DNA from: Nannochloris sp. 'desiccata'
Taxonomy: Eukaryota; Chlorophyta; Trebouxiophyceae; Chlorellales; Chlorellaceae
Assembly: GCA_019044685.2 (NCBI GenBank)
Contig: JAGTXX020000018.1
Coordinates: 1 to 13,816, forward strand
Length of the DNA stretch: 13,816 bases
Direction of reading: 5' to 3'
The notes beneath the pieces are model-generated. The model had not been told where the DNA came from and did not search any database. It saw only the letters and a program-made list of their open reading frames with translations. Made by a program: the position numbers and the translations under genes. Positions 7,447 to 13,816 of the stretch are shown here, piece by piece. Positions within the stretch are counted from its first letter, which is position 1; the number at the start of each line of letters is the position of its first letter.

Positions 7447-7704
7447 AAGCAATTGAAGCGCCTAGCGGTGAATATAATTAAGGGATCAACATTACCTACT
7501 GGTTTTTTACAGTTCCACAAGCGACAGGGAGCGCTATACCTGTGTTCTCGCATCTTTAGAGCCAACACAATTCACATTTTAGAATAGAACGTCAACTTGA
7601 AACTTCGTTCGAACTTGGCTGGCACCCCATCGGCTTCATCAATACTCTACAAAGAATTCCCAGAAATTAGATTTCCTTGTAAAAGGCGCTTTCTCCAAAA
7701 ACAA
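7447..7704 (+). pseudogene. Possible 5' exon of a LINE-interrupted gene, with in-frame TAG
   Basis: After a TAA at 7444 this frame is open for 46 codons, interrupted by one TAG (7585-7587), then open for 39 codons up to a candidate 5' splice site at 7705. The translation looks protein-like (LPTGFLQFHKRQGALYLCSR before the TAG, ILYKEFPEIRFPCKRRFL after it). With the candidate intron 7705-7766 removed, it joins in phase to TTT at 7767 and on to the open frame right of the LINE. The TAG means either a decayed gene or a different exon boundary: an AG at 7586-7587 could be a 3' splice site, so that the exon starts at 7588. There is no ATG at the start. The family is not recognised. Confidence 0.3.
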
Positions 7705-7766
7705 GTAAATTGTAATCTTGAAGGTAGGATTCTCTTTGTGATGAACAAAAACTGACTGTTTTTAAG
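7705..7766 (+). other. Candidate 62-nt spliceosomal intron
   Basis: The segment begins GTAAAT, has the branch-point-like CTGAC at 7752-7756, a T-rich stretch, and ends TTTTTAAG. It is phase 0 on both sides and contains in-frame stops, so removing it joins two open frames. Evidence is by pattern only; RNA data would settle it. Confidence 0.35.
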
Positions 7767-7784
7767 TTTCTATTTTCTGAGAAA
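7767..7784 (+). pseudogene. Left end of the exon split by the LINE
   Basis: Six codons (FLFSEK) run from the candidate 3' splice site up to the LINE. The last nine bases, TCTGAGAAA (7776-7784), are the target-site duplication. If the LINE and one duplication copy are left out, the reading frame continues at 13473 with GTG GTG GTG ACG. The protein-like frame on the right is therefore consistent with an exon interrupted by the insertion. Confidence 0.4.
7776..7784. repeat. LINE target-site duplication, left copy
   Basis: TCTGAGAAA matches 13464-13472 exactly. Nine bases found in the short interval upstream of ORF1 and again directly after the tail are unlikely to match by chance, and the length is within the LINE range. 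Confidence 0.75.
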
Positions 7785-7871
7785 TGACGTACATAGGTGT
7801 ATTCACTAGTTTCGCTCAGCGTATTGGGTTTTGTAGGTCTTGCGGAACTTCTCTATTGCTTTTTTGATCAC

Positions 7872-9533
7872 ATGCCGCCAAAACGCTCTAATGCTAGCCG
7901 TGTGGCTACCACTAATGCCATGCGTAAGAAGAGGTTAAAGACCTTGCATGACTATGGAAGCACCAGGTCGTCTATAGATGCAGAATCAAGGATGAAAGGG
8001 GCATATGTTGCTAATATGTTGCTAATTATTGTAATACTGCTAATCACCTTGCTAATAGTCTGGGCATTGGTTGCCGGACAGCCGATCATAAGATCATGTG
8101 TCAACAAAATTAAAAATATCGAAAAACGGTCTGCCCCGCTCCCATATAGAGTGGTAACGACTGTAGAAATATATCCACAGGACGAGAAGGGTCGAATTTG
8201 GAGGTTTAACCATGATCTGTCAACAGATCGAACCAAAAATTTGAATTTTCAAGTCCGCGAAAACAGTGCATTTTCAACGCGCTACGCGCCTCATAAATAC
8301 GATTTTGGATGCCATAACTGGCAGACATCGTCAGTTCCTTCATCAGAGCTAGTTGAAATTGTAGTGTTGGGTTTGCCATTCCCCGCTCGTGGTTATCGTA
8401 ACGGCCCCGCAGCAGCTAGAGCTTTTGCTCAGCTCTGTGACAGCGAATTAGGTCTACCACTGCACCTTGACAATATAATACAAGTAAAATATACGTGTGA
8501 GAGGGAAGGTAGTAGATCTAGGACGTGGTTGTGGCTGGACCGGGACTCCGCCCAAGCGATAATGACGGGAAAGCAAAACTTGCCTGCTGGTATTACTGTG
8601 GACAGAGTAAGAGCGCCTGCGGAGGTTAGAAGTAGATGGAGGGAGAGGAATACTCAAGATTTAGATCCACTGGATATCAATCAAACTTCCCATCCAATTG
8701 TCTCAGCTGTACCGACAACGGTGCCGCAACCTCCAGCTCCCAACAATTCTGTTCTTGAGACAGAAGTTGTCCCAATTGGAGCAGCTATACTCACAGATCC
8801 AGTGCCTGATGTTCCATCACCTGCTGTACTTCATGTTATTGAACATAAAGTAGCTCAAAACAGGAGAAGAAATAAAGTAGCAGCTCCATTAAATCGGATT
8901 TCTACACCTATTTCTTCGGCATCGCCATCGCCGCTCTTGGATGATTCAGGTCCTTCTAGTAACGTTAAGGACACTATGAAGTCCTCTTTTTCTCCACCTC
9001 CACCTGGGTTCTCTCAAGTTATTAATAATGTAGCTTTTGAGGAAGTGCAGAGTGAAGCTAATGAGGAAAATGAACGATCAATAGAAGATATTTTAGCTTT
9101 TCTAGAGGAAGAACAGCCCGCCGCCCCAAATGAAGAGATTGTGTTGGAAACTGCTACGTATCAAGGGAAAACTCAATACTGGGCAGTATTTCCAGCCTAT
9201 CAATATCCAAACATCCCGTACCGGATTGTAGAAGCTAAGACGGCTCCAGTACTTTTGAAAAAATGGAAGCGAAAGAAACAAAGCTTGAATAAAGATGATT
9301 CTTTTTTGAAGTGGCAAGCTGCTCAAGCTGAAATTGTCCTTAAGAATCTAGATAAGCAAGATGAGAAGACATCGCAGTACAATACAAAGCAACTGCATGC
9401 AACTATCAATGCCTATCAAAAAGCTCTTTCAATCAAAAATACTGCTGGTAATGGTGGCAACACTCCCGGCAGTGTGGCACCTCGGAGATGTAGTTCCCGC
9501 TTGGCGGCAGCGACAGCAAGTAAAAAGCAATAG
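7872..9533 (+). CDS. LINE ORF1 protein with a predicted membrane segment and RRM-like region
   Basis: The ATG at 7872 gives 553 residues. The upstream in-frame extension to 7797 has only a GTG and is probably leader. LINE ORF1 proteins normally bind element RNA and act as chaperones in the RNP. Residues 1-42 are basic (PPKRSN, MRKKRLK). Residues about 46-68 form a strongly hydrophobic stretch rich in L, I and V (MLLIIVILLITLLIVWALVAG), long enough to span a membrane. Residues about 160-252 resemble a divergent RRM: VEIVVLGLP, a helix, IIQVKYT, TWLWLDRDSAQAI, ITVDRVRAP. The middle is proline- and serine-rich, followed by an acidic part and a lysine-rich, helical C-terminus. There is no CCHC knuckle. 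The stop is TAG, and the same frame stays open into ORF2. Confidence 0.8.
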   Translation: MPPKRSNASRVATTNAMRKKRLKTLHDYGSTRSSIDAESRMKGAYVANMLLIIVILLITLLIVWALVAGQPIIRSCVNKIKNIEKRSAPLPYRVVTTVEIYPQDEKGRIWRFNHDLSTDRTKNLNFQVRENSAFSTRYAPHKYDFGCHNWQTSSVPSSELVEIVVLGLPFPARGYRNGPAAARAFAQLCDSELGLPLHLDNIIQVKYTCEREGSRSRTWLWLDRDSAQAIMTGKQNLPAGITVDRVRAPAEVRSRWRERNTQDLDPLDINQTSHPIVSAVPTTVPQPPAPNNSVLETEVVPIGAAILTDPVPDVPSPAVLHVIEHKVAQNRRRNKVAAPLNRISTPISSASPSPLLDDSGPSSNVKDTMKSSFSPPPPGFSQVINNVAFEEVQSEANEENERSIEDILAFLEEEQPAAPNEEIVLETATYQGKTQYWAVFPAYQYPNIPYRIVEAKTAPVLLKKWKRKKQSLNKDDSFLKWQAAQAEIVLKNLDKQDEKTSQYNTKQLHATINAYQKALSIKNTAGNGGNTPGSVAPRRCSSRLAAATASKKQ

Positions 9534-9548
9534 GAAAGGTGGGATCAG
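9531..9548 (+). promoter_or_regulatory. Probable UAG readthrough junction between LINE ORF1 and ORF2
   Basis: ORF1 ends CAA TAG GAA AGG, and the same frame continues without another stop to 13139. The first ATG in ORF2 (9600) lies after the endonuclease asparagine (LQNIRG), so ORF2 needs upstream entry. A CAA codon before the UAG is also seen at the tobacco mosaic virus readthrough site. Reinitiation at a non-AUG codon such as GTG 9549 is the main alternative. Confidence 0.6.
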
Positions 9549-12500
9549 GTGGAAATTGGTAAAGTAAAGTTAGTGCTTCAGAACATTCGTGGACAACTGA
9601 TGCGAGAAGCGCTGAACCTTGAGATTGAAGACGATATAGATATTATTATGTTGAATGAAATTTGGCTGCACGACGTGGAAGAGTTGCCGTATATTCCTGG
9701 TTTTAAGCTTTCTTATGGAGCAGCAAGACCTATTACAGCAAGGGCAACGGGATACGGTGGTGCAGCTATATATATTAAACAAGAAAACTTTGGAAAAATC
9801 GACGTTTGGAGAGTGAGAGAGAGTGATGGAGTAATATGGATCAAGTGCCAAAAATCAGAGCGGGCGCCGGTGCAGTTTTTCTGCTGTTGCTATGCAGCTC
9901 CTGATAATACTCCAGGATGCCCCCAAAATATAGATGACTGGTTTGAAGAACTAGAAAACGAGATATCTATAGCGAGAGGATTGGGAGAAGTGCTTGTTGC
10001 TGGGGATTTTAATGCCCACATAGGCACAGAACCTGATTTTGACCGCCTTTGTGCTGCCGGCACTGATAGGGGATCTGGAGTTGACAGGCTGATAATGGAG
10101 GAGGATATGGTACATGCATGCTGCCCAAGGACCAGTGTAGATGCATCAGTTAATTCTAGAGGGAAGAAGCTACTGCAGCTGTGTGATTTTACTGGACTGT
10201 ATGTCGTCAACGGCAGAGTAGCAGGGGACATTCCCGCTGCTGCTACTTGCTTGACTAATTCAAAAAGTAAGGAACCCACATCAGTGATTGACCTATTTTT
10301 AGCATGTCCAAAGGTTTTTATTAAAACTGAGTCTCTAAAAGTTGGTGGAAAACTTGCTCAAGGAGCAGATCACTTGGCAGTGACGGTGACGATAAATGAA
10401 TTCATGTCAATGTCTGAACTGATGGAAGGAGAATACGAAGCTGATGATGTTGAGCTTAGCATTTCTAATTCTACACCCTCTTTCAATATTGGAGATGAGT
10501 TTATTATCGACCCAAAGCTGCTGCCTGCCTTTAAAGCAGAATTACAAGCAGCAGCACCTCTGCTAGAACAAATTTGCGTTGCAGCGAACGATACTGCTGA
10601 ATCTAAAAATGCAAATATGCTGAACACGGCAGAGGCAGATCTTAGGAAAGTGTTATCTAATGCATGTGTAGCTGCCGGAATGAAAATAAAAGGAGCTGCA
10701 CCCGATAAAGATCGTTGGGCAAGAAAAATGAATAAATTACCGCCAGCGCTAAAACTTCAGCAAAAGCAAGCAAGATCAACCCATAGGAGAGCTGTGAGAG
10801 AATGTGATGTAGAAGCAATCGTGACAAATCGTAATAACGTCAAGAGATCGCATCGTAATATACGAAAAGCGAGAAGATCACTTGGAGCGAAACGCCTCGA
10901 GCGTCTACTCAAATTTGATCCTAAAGAGTTTTATCAAAAGTATAGAAGACCCCCTTCTCCAACTTTGGTATCACAAAGTGATTTGAGCAATCATTTTGAA
11001 CAGCTACTAGGTGCTGAACCACCTGATCTGCCTGTACCTCCAATTGTGCCTGGCACCGTCCCGCCTCCGGAGAGTATAGAAGGGCTGCTACAAACTCCTT
11101 TTTCAATGGAAGAGATGTTAGCAGCACTCAAGAAGGTCAGGAATGGTGCTGCCATGCTTGGTATCCTCAAACCTCAGCTTTTAAAATCTGCAATTGCTGA
11201 AATAGGTCCAACACTGTTGGAGCTGTTAAATGCATCGGTGGCCGTAGGGAAGCTTCCCACTGCATGGGCTTTGAGCGCCATCACAGCGATACCCAAAGCT
11301 GGCAGTGATACTAGAACTTGTGATGGGTATCGTGGAATAGCAGTAGGCACTTTGGCTGCCAAGCTGCATGGTTCTATGCTTGACATCAGAACGAGCTGCT
11401 GGGCGGAAGCGTCGGAGCTGCGAGCAGAGGGTCAATTTGGTTTTAGAAGAGGCAAAGGAACTGCCTCAGCCTCATTTATACTACGTGCTCTAACGGACAG
11501 AGTAAAGGCCCAGAAAGGTGGTAGGCTGTACACATGTTTTGTTGATTTTAAGAAAGCATACGATTCAGTTCCCCGCCACTTGCTTTGGGCTAAACTTGAG
11601 CGTAGAGGAGTGACTGGCTGGGTCTTAAATGCCATAAAAGCCATGTATGCTGATGTTCCTATGTGTGTGAAGTCATCTACGGGTCTAGGAAGGACATTTC
11701 AATCTAAATTGGGAGTGAAGCAGGGTTGCCCGCTGAGCCCACTTTTATTTGGTCTTTACTTGGATGACTGGGATGATGAGCTGAGAGCTGCTGCTGGAGC
11801 AAATAATAGTGAATCGACTGAGTTTGATTTTCCTACCTTGAATAATATGCCTCTTCGCAGCCTTATGTATGCTGATGATTTGGTTCAGGCGGCAACGTCG
11901 ATGCCAGGTCTCCGCAAGCAAATGGCACTGCTGGAAGATTTTTCTGCTCGGTGGGGACTCACTGTTAATGCTTCTAAGACTAAATTAATGCTATTTAGCG
12001 GAATACGGTCTATAAAAGAAGAAAAGGCAGCTGTGCTGTATGTCGATGGCGAGACGGTGGAAGTAGTTGAACAATTCAAATATTTAGGGACTATTTTCCA
12101 CTGCTCTAATGCTTTATCTAGGTATGCTGTACCCGCCAGAGCTCTATCCGGCCGTAAAGCATACCATGCTACCAGGAGAAGACTGGAAGAATTAGAACTT
12201 AAAGGTGTAGATACCAATTTCAGACTTTTTGATGTGATGGTTGAACCTGTGCTTGGCTATGGAGCTGAAGTTTGGGCTCCTGAACTACTATGTCAGGATC
12301 CATTAAAAAATAGCTGCGAGCGCGTTCATCTACAAGCTCTTAAATGGCTGTTTGGAGTTCGAAAAAGTGCTGCTAGTTGTATCGTCCTTGCGGAAGCTGG
12401 CCGGTGGCCATTGGCTTTGCGTTGGGTTAAAAGACTAACTCGATTTTACAATGGACTCGTAAAAGCACCATCTAATAGCATTTTAAAGAATGCTTTTATA

Positions 12501-13139
12501 GATAATTGCCAGCTTAAAGCAAATCCATTACCTGGCAGCATCCCATCAGTAGCACAGCGGTGCTGGGCGGCACAGCTGCAACGAGCTTTCAGTCTTTTTG
12601 GAGTAGTGATTTCTTTAGAAGAACCCTGTGAACTACATGTGAATCAAGTGTGTAGAAGATGGAAACAATGGTATCTCAGCAAGATCCAGAATGTTGACGA
12701 ATCTAGGACTAAAATTTACAAGTATGTTCAACAAGTCAGAAATGGGTTGCCTGAAAAAGAATATTGTGCTGCTGCTTGCCTTACAATTCCTGGCTTCAGG
12801 AGTAGACAGCGACTATTACAGCTGAGAATGGGCTCACACTGGCTGAAGGAGGAAACAGGTCGATGGACTCACATTAAAAGGGAAGAGAGGGAATGCAAAC
12901 AGTGTGCTGGTAAAGAAATGAATACTGTCGAGACGGTCGAACATATGGTTTTTAAGTGCCCTAATTATGATGACATTAGGGCAGATTTTTCTTGTTTAGA
13001 TTTTAGTAATAATAACTTAAATGAGTTCTTAGAGCAGCAACAAACACAGCTTGGCAGTTTTGTCAAGAAGTGTGAGGAGCAGCACCGAGTACTTAACCCA
13101 CCGCCACCACGACGGCACCGGAGGCGGCGGGCTTCATGA
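9534..13139 (+). CDS. LINE ORF2 protein: APE endonuclease and reverse transcriptase
   Basis: ORF2 nicks target DNA and copies element RNA onto the nick (target-primed reverse transcription). Residues are numbered from GTG 9549. The exonuclease-endonuclease-phosphatase fold shows LQNIRG near residue 10, the acidic LNEIWL, GDFNAH at 152-157, SVIDLF, and GADH at 272-275. The RT shows AITAIPKAGSD, GFRRGKG, motif A FVDFKKAYD with D666, motif B GVKQGCPLSPLLF, motif C YADD at 774-777, WGLTVNASKTK and FKYLGTIF. The C-terminus has a CCHC zinc motif, CX2CX12HX4C, at C1116, C1119, H1132 and C1137, as in many LINEs. No RNase H domain follows. The frame is intact to TGA 13137-13139, about 1196 residues from GTG. 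It is probably made as an ORF1-ORF2 readthrough protein. Confidence 0.94.
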   Translation, partial: ERWDQVEIGKVKLVLQNIRGQLMREALNLEIEDDIDIIMLNEIWLHDVEELPYIPGFKLSYGAARPITARATGYGGAAIYIKQENFGKIDVWRVRESDGVIWIKCQKSERAPVQFFCCCYAAPDNTPGCPQNIDDWFEELENEISIARGLGEVLVAGDFNAHIGTEPDFDRLCAAGTDRGSGVDRLIMEEDMVHACCPRTSVDASVNSRGKKLLQLCDFTGLYVVNGRVAGDIPAAATCLTNSKSKEPTSVIDLFLACPKVFIKTESLKVGGKLAQGADHLAVTVTINEFMSMSELMEGEYEADDVELSISNSTPSFNIGDEFIIDPKLLPAFKAELQAAAPLLEQICVAANDTAESKNANMLNTAEADLRKVLSNACVAAGMKIKGAAPDKDRWARKMNKLPPALKLQQKQARSTHRRAVRECDVEAIVTNRNNVKRSHRNIRKARRSLGAKRLERLLKFDPKEFYQKYRRPPSPTLVSQSDLSNHFEQLLGAEPPDLPVPPIVPGTVPPPESIEGLLQTPFSMEEMLAALKKVRNGAAMLGILKPQLLKSAIAEIGPTLLELLNASVAVGKLPTAWALSAITAIPKAGSDTRTCDGYRGIAVGTLAAKLHGSMLDIRTSCWAEASELRAEGQFGFRRGKGTASASFILRALTDRVKAQKGGRLYTCFVDFKKAYDSVPRHLLWAKLERRGVTGWVLNAIKAMYADVPMCVKSSTGLGRTFQSKLGVKQGCPLSPLLFGLYLDDWDDELRAAAGANNSESTEFDFPTLNNMPLRSLMYADDLVQAATSMPGLRKQMALLEDFSARWGLTVNASKTKLMLFSGIRSIKEEKAAVLYVDGETVEVVEQFKYLGTIFHCSNALSRYAVPARALSGRKAYHATRRRLEELELKGVDTNFRLFDVMVEPVLGYGAEVWAPELLCQDPLKNSCERVHLQALKWLFGVRKSAASCIVLAEAGRWPLALRWVKRLTRFYNGLVKAPSNSILKNAFIDNCQLKANPLPGSIPSVAQRCWAAQLQRAFSLFGVVISLEEPCELHVNQVCRRWKQWYLSKIQNVDESRTKIYKYVQQVRNGLPEKEYCAAACLTIPGFRSRQRLLQLRMGSHWLKEETGRWTHIKREERECKQCAGKEMNTVETVEHMVFKCPNYDDIRADFSCLDFSNNNLNEFLEQQQTQLGSFVKKCEEQHRVLNPPPPRRHRRRRAS

Positions 13140-13428
13140 ATTTACCTCTTTCTATCTGATCCCATTACCCCATGGTGGATGATATGCAATGTACAAAGGT
13201 TATTTTATGTTTATTAAAGTTGATGATGATTTTTGTGAAGGGAGCTGGATGGAAGCTCCTAGGGGTTCATCTTACCGGAACGAGTCCCGCCTCCTTTTAG
13301 CTTCAGTTTTTCTTTTTGTTTTTATGAAGCCATGGGGCTCGTATACCTCCTAGTAGACTTTGAGAGGATGCTCTACTGAACCCTGAGTGATGACGCGATA
13401 TTTTGTTGCTAGAGATCACTTTAATGTA
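13140..13428 (+). other. LINE 3' untranslated region
   Basis: About 290 bases separate the ORF2 stop from the repeated tail, with no reading frame of note. The region holds the right copy of the 49-bp inverted repeat, which includes a hairpin (GGAGCT 13241-13246, AGCTCC 13254-13259). LINE RTs often recognise a 3' UTR structure in their own RNA, so the hairpin is a candidate for that; this is inference. Confidence 0.7.
13224..13272 (-). repeat. 49-bp inverted repeat, right copy, inside the LINE 3' UTR
   Basis: This is an exact reverse complement of 1230-1278. Sequence on either side is clearly diverged between the two copies, apart from weak similarity over about 20 bases to the right. Confidence 0.85.
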
Positions 13429-13463
13429 ACAGTTTCAGTTTCAGTTTTACAGTTTCAGTTTCA
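13429..13463 (+). repeat. LINE 3' tail of CAGTTT repeats
   Basis: Five CAGTTT units, in two groups separated by TTA-type variation, end directly at the right copy of the target duplication. Several LINE groups end in short tandem repeats instead of poly(A); this tail would be of that kind. Confidence 0.75.
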
Positions 13464-13472
13464 TCTGAGAAA
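13464..13472. repeat. LINE target-site duplication, right copy
   Basis: TCTGAGAAA directly follows the CAGTTT tail and matches 7776-7784. Confidence 0.75.
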
Positions 13473-13816
13473 GTGGTGGTGACGGAAGGCACTCCCGCTG
13501 TCGTTTATAAAGCCGGCGGGGCCCATTACTGGGAGTTGTTGACGGAAGCACAAAAGTATTTGTCTAAACCGGTGGAACTACCCAATATCTACGTCGTAAC
13601 CAAGGCAAACGTTTTGCCTTTTGGCAAGGACCTGCCCTTAAGCAAGGTATCTGAAACAATACCTACTGCTGCCACCAAAGCACGAATTAAAGGTACTATT
13701 ACCGATACTAATAGTAAAATACAAGACTACCTTGTAGATAATGTGGTTGGGTACCACCAACTGGATTTACCTTGTGTTGTTCTAGCGACGCATGAAGTGA
13801 ATGAAGCTTTGCTAGC
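13473..13816 (+). pseudogene. Unrecognised gene, 5'-interrupted by the LINE, runs off the window
   Basis: The frame is open from 13425 through the right edge, with 114 full codons after the LINE duplication and no in-frame ATG, so its start must lie elsewhere. The translation has the composition of a real protein: VVVTEGTPAVVYKAGGAHYW, ELPNIYVVTKANVLPFGKDL, and LDLPCVVLATHEVNEALL at the edge. Left of the LINE, the frame continues in phase into 7767-7784 and, across a candidate intron, into 7588-7704. The LINE thus appears to sit inside a coding exon and to disable the gene. The protein family is not recognised. The 3' end is outside the window. An alternative is an exon that starts at an AG near 13473, with the LINE in an intron. 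Confidence 0.5.

Larger units (their letters stand above)
7785..13463 (+). mobile_element. Complete LINE (non-LTR retrotransposon), APE-endonuclease type
   Basis: The element spans about 5.7 kb. A 9-bp duplication, TCTGAGAAA, flanks it exactly at 7776-7784 and 13464-13472; the right copy directly follows the repeated tail. It has a short leader (about 87 bases), ORF1, a single in-frame TAG, ORF2 with endonuclease and RT, a 3' UTR of about 290 bases, and a CAGTTT-repeat tail. There are no LTRs. Both frames are intact, so it could be active. It has no RNase H domain. I do not assign a clade. The 5' border depends on the duplication match and is less sure than the 3' border. Confidence 0.85.

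Noticed and set aside
7449..7496. Nested insertion of the LINE into the LTR element or the reverse.
   Set aside because: Each element has its own target duplication with about 500 bases of separate DNA between them.
7797..7871. Hydrophobic 25-residue N-terminal extension of LINE ORF1.
   Set aside because: It has only a GTG start, lies directly after in-frame stops, and is preceded by a short unrelated upstream frame from ATG 7784. The ATG at 7872 is preferred.
7585..9533. UAG as a sense codon in this genome: TAG is the only break between LINE ORF1 and ORF2 and also breaks the candidate host exon at 7585, while the other frames end in TAA or TGA.
   Set aside because: More than 3000 codons of gag, pol, ORF1 and ORF2 contain no other in-frame TAG, which would be very unlikely if it were a normal sense codon. 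Readthrough for the LINE and decay or a splice boundary for the exon are simpler.
9572..9613. Stem of 8 bp (AGTGCTTC with GAAGCGCT, one wobble) downstream of the UAG as a readthrough stimulator.
   Set aside because: It begins about 38 bases after the stop, much farther than the known type of stimulatory structure close to the stop, and such a stem can arise by chance.
1..13816. A telomere-maintaining LINE (as in Drosophila) or a LINE joined to the telomere repeats (as for Zepp in Chlorella).
   Set aside because: The LINE lies 7.5 kb from the telomere, has its own target duplication, and is not joined to telomeric repeat.
1..13816. tRNA, rRNA genes or CRISPR-like arrays.
   Set aside because: None could be seen; the only regular arrays are the telomere and the short LINE tail.

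Overview
The window is the left end of a linear eukaryotic chromosome. Bases 1-262 are telomeric repeat, mostly CCCTAAA (TTTAGGG on the other strand), the type found in plants, green algae and several protist lineages. No rRNA, tRNA or conserved housekeeping gene is present, so the host cannot be named more closely. Most of the identifiable coding sequence belongs to two complete retroelements inserted side by side, not nested, in subtelomeric DNA.

Layout. (1) 1-262: telomere, irregular at its inner edge. (2) 263-1095: subtelomeric DNA without a convincing gene, carrying a GACCGGGA motif in both orientations. (3) 1096-1793: remains of an unrecognised gene in two overlapping frames, with a 49-bp segment at the frame change that recurs inverted at 13224-13272. 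(4) 2016-7273: a complete Ty3/Gypsy chromovirus-type LTR retrotransposon with identical 225-bp LTRs, a 5-bp target duplication (GTGAC), a primer-site candidate, a polypurine tract, gag, and a pol with protease, RT, RNase H, integrase and chromodomain. (5) 7274-7784: flanking DNA with a possible 5' part of a host gene, including a candidate 62-nt intron. (6) 7785-13463: a complete LINE with ORF1 and ORF2 (APE endonuclease, RT, C-terminal CCHC), a (CAGTTT)n-like tail instead of poly(A), and a 9-bp target duplication TCTGAGAAA. (7) 13473-13816: an open frame running off the window edge, which joins in frame to the sequence left of the LINE if the LINE and one duplication copy are left out.

The main observation is that both elements appear to use translational recoding, by different routes. 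In the LTR element, pol lies in the -1 frame of gag without its own ATG. The overlap holds a slippery heptamer in the correct frame, a 7-nt spacer and a perfect 9-bp stem. In the LINE, ORF2 is in the same frame as ORF1, separated by a single UAG, and the first ATG of ORF2 comes after an essential endonuclease asparagine, which suggests stop-codon readthrough. Other points are a predicted membrane segment in LINE ORF1, a lengthened gag zinc knuckle, a TATA box downstream of the 5' LTR, and the 49-bp inverted repeat. Identical LTRs and intact reading frames indicate recent insertion, at least of the LTR element. Everything here is read from sequence by eye; no database search was possible.
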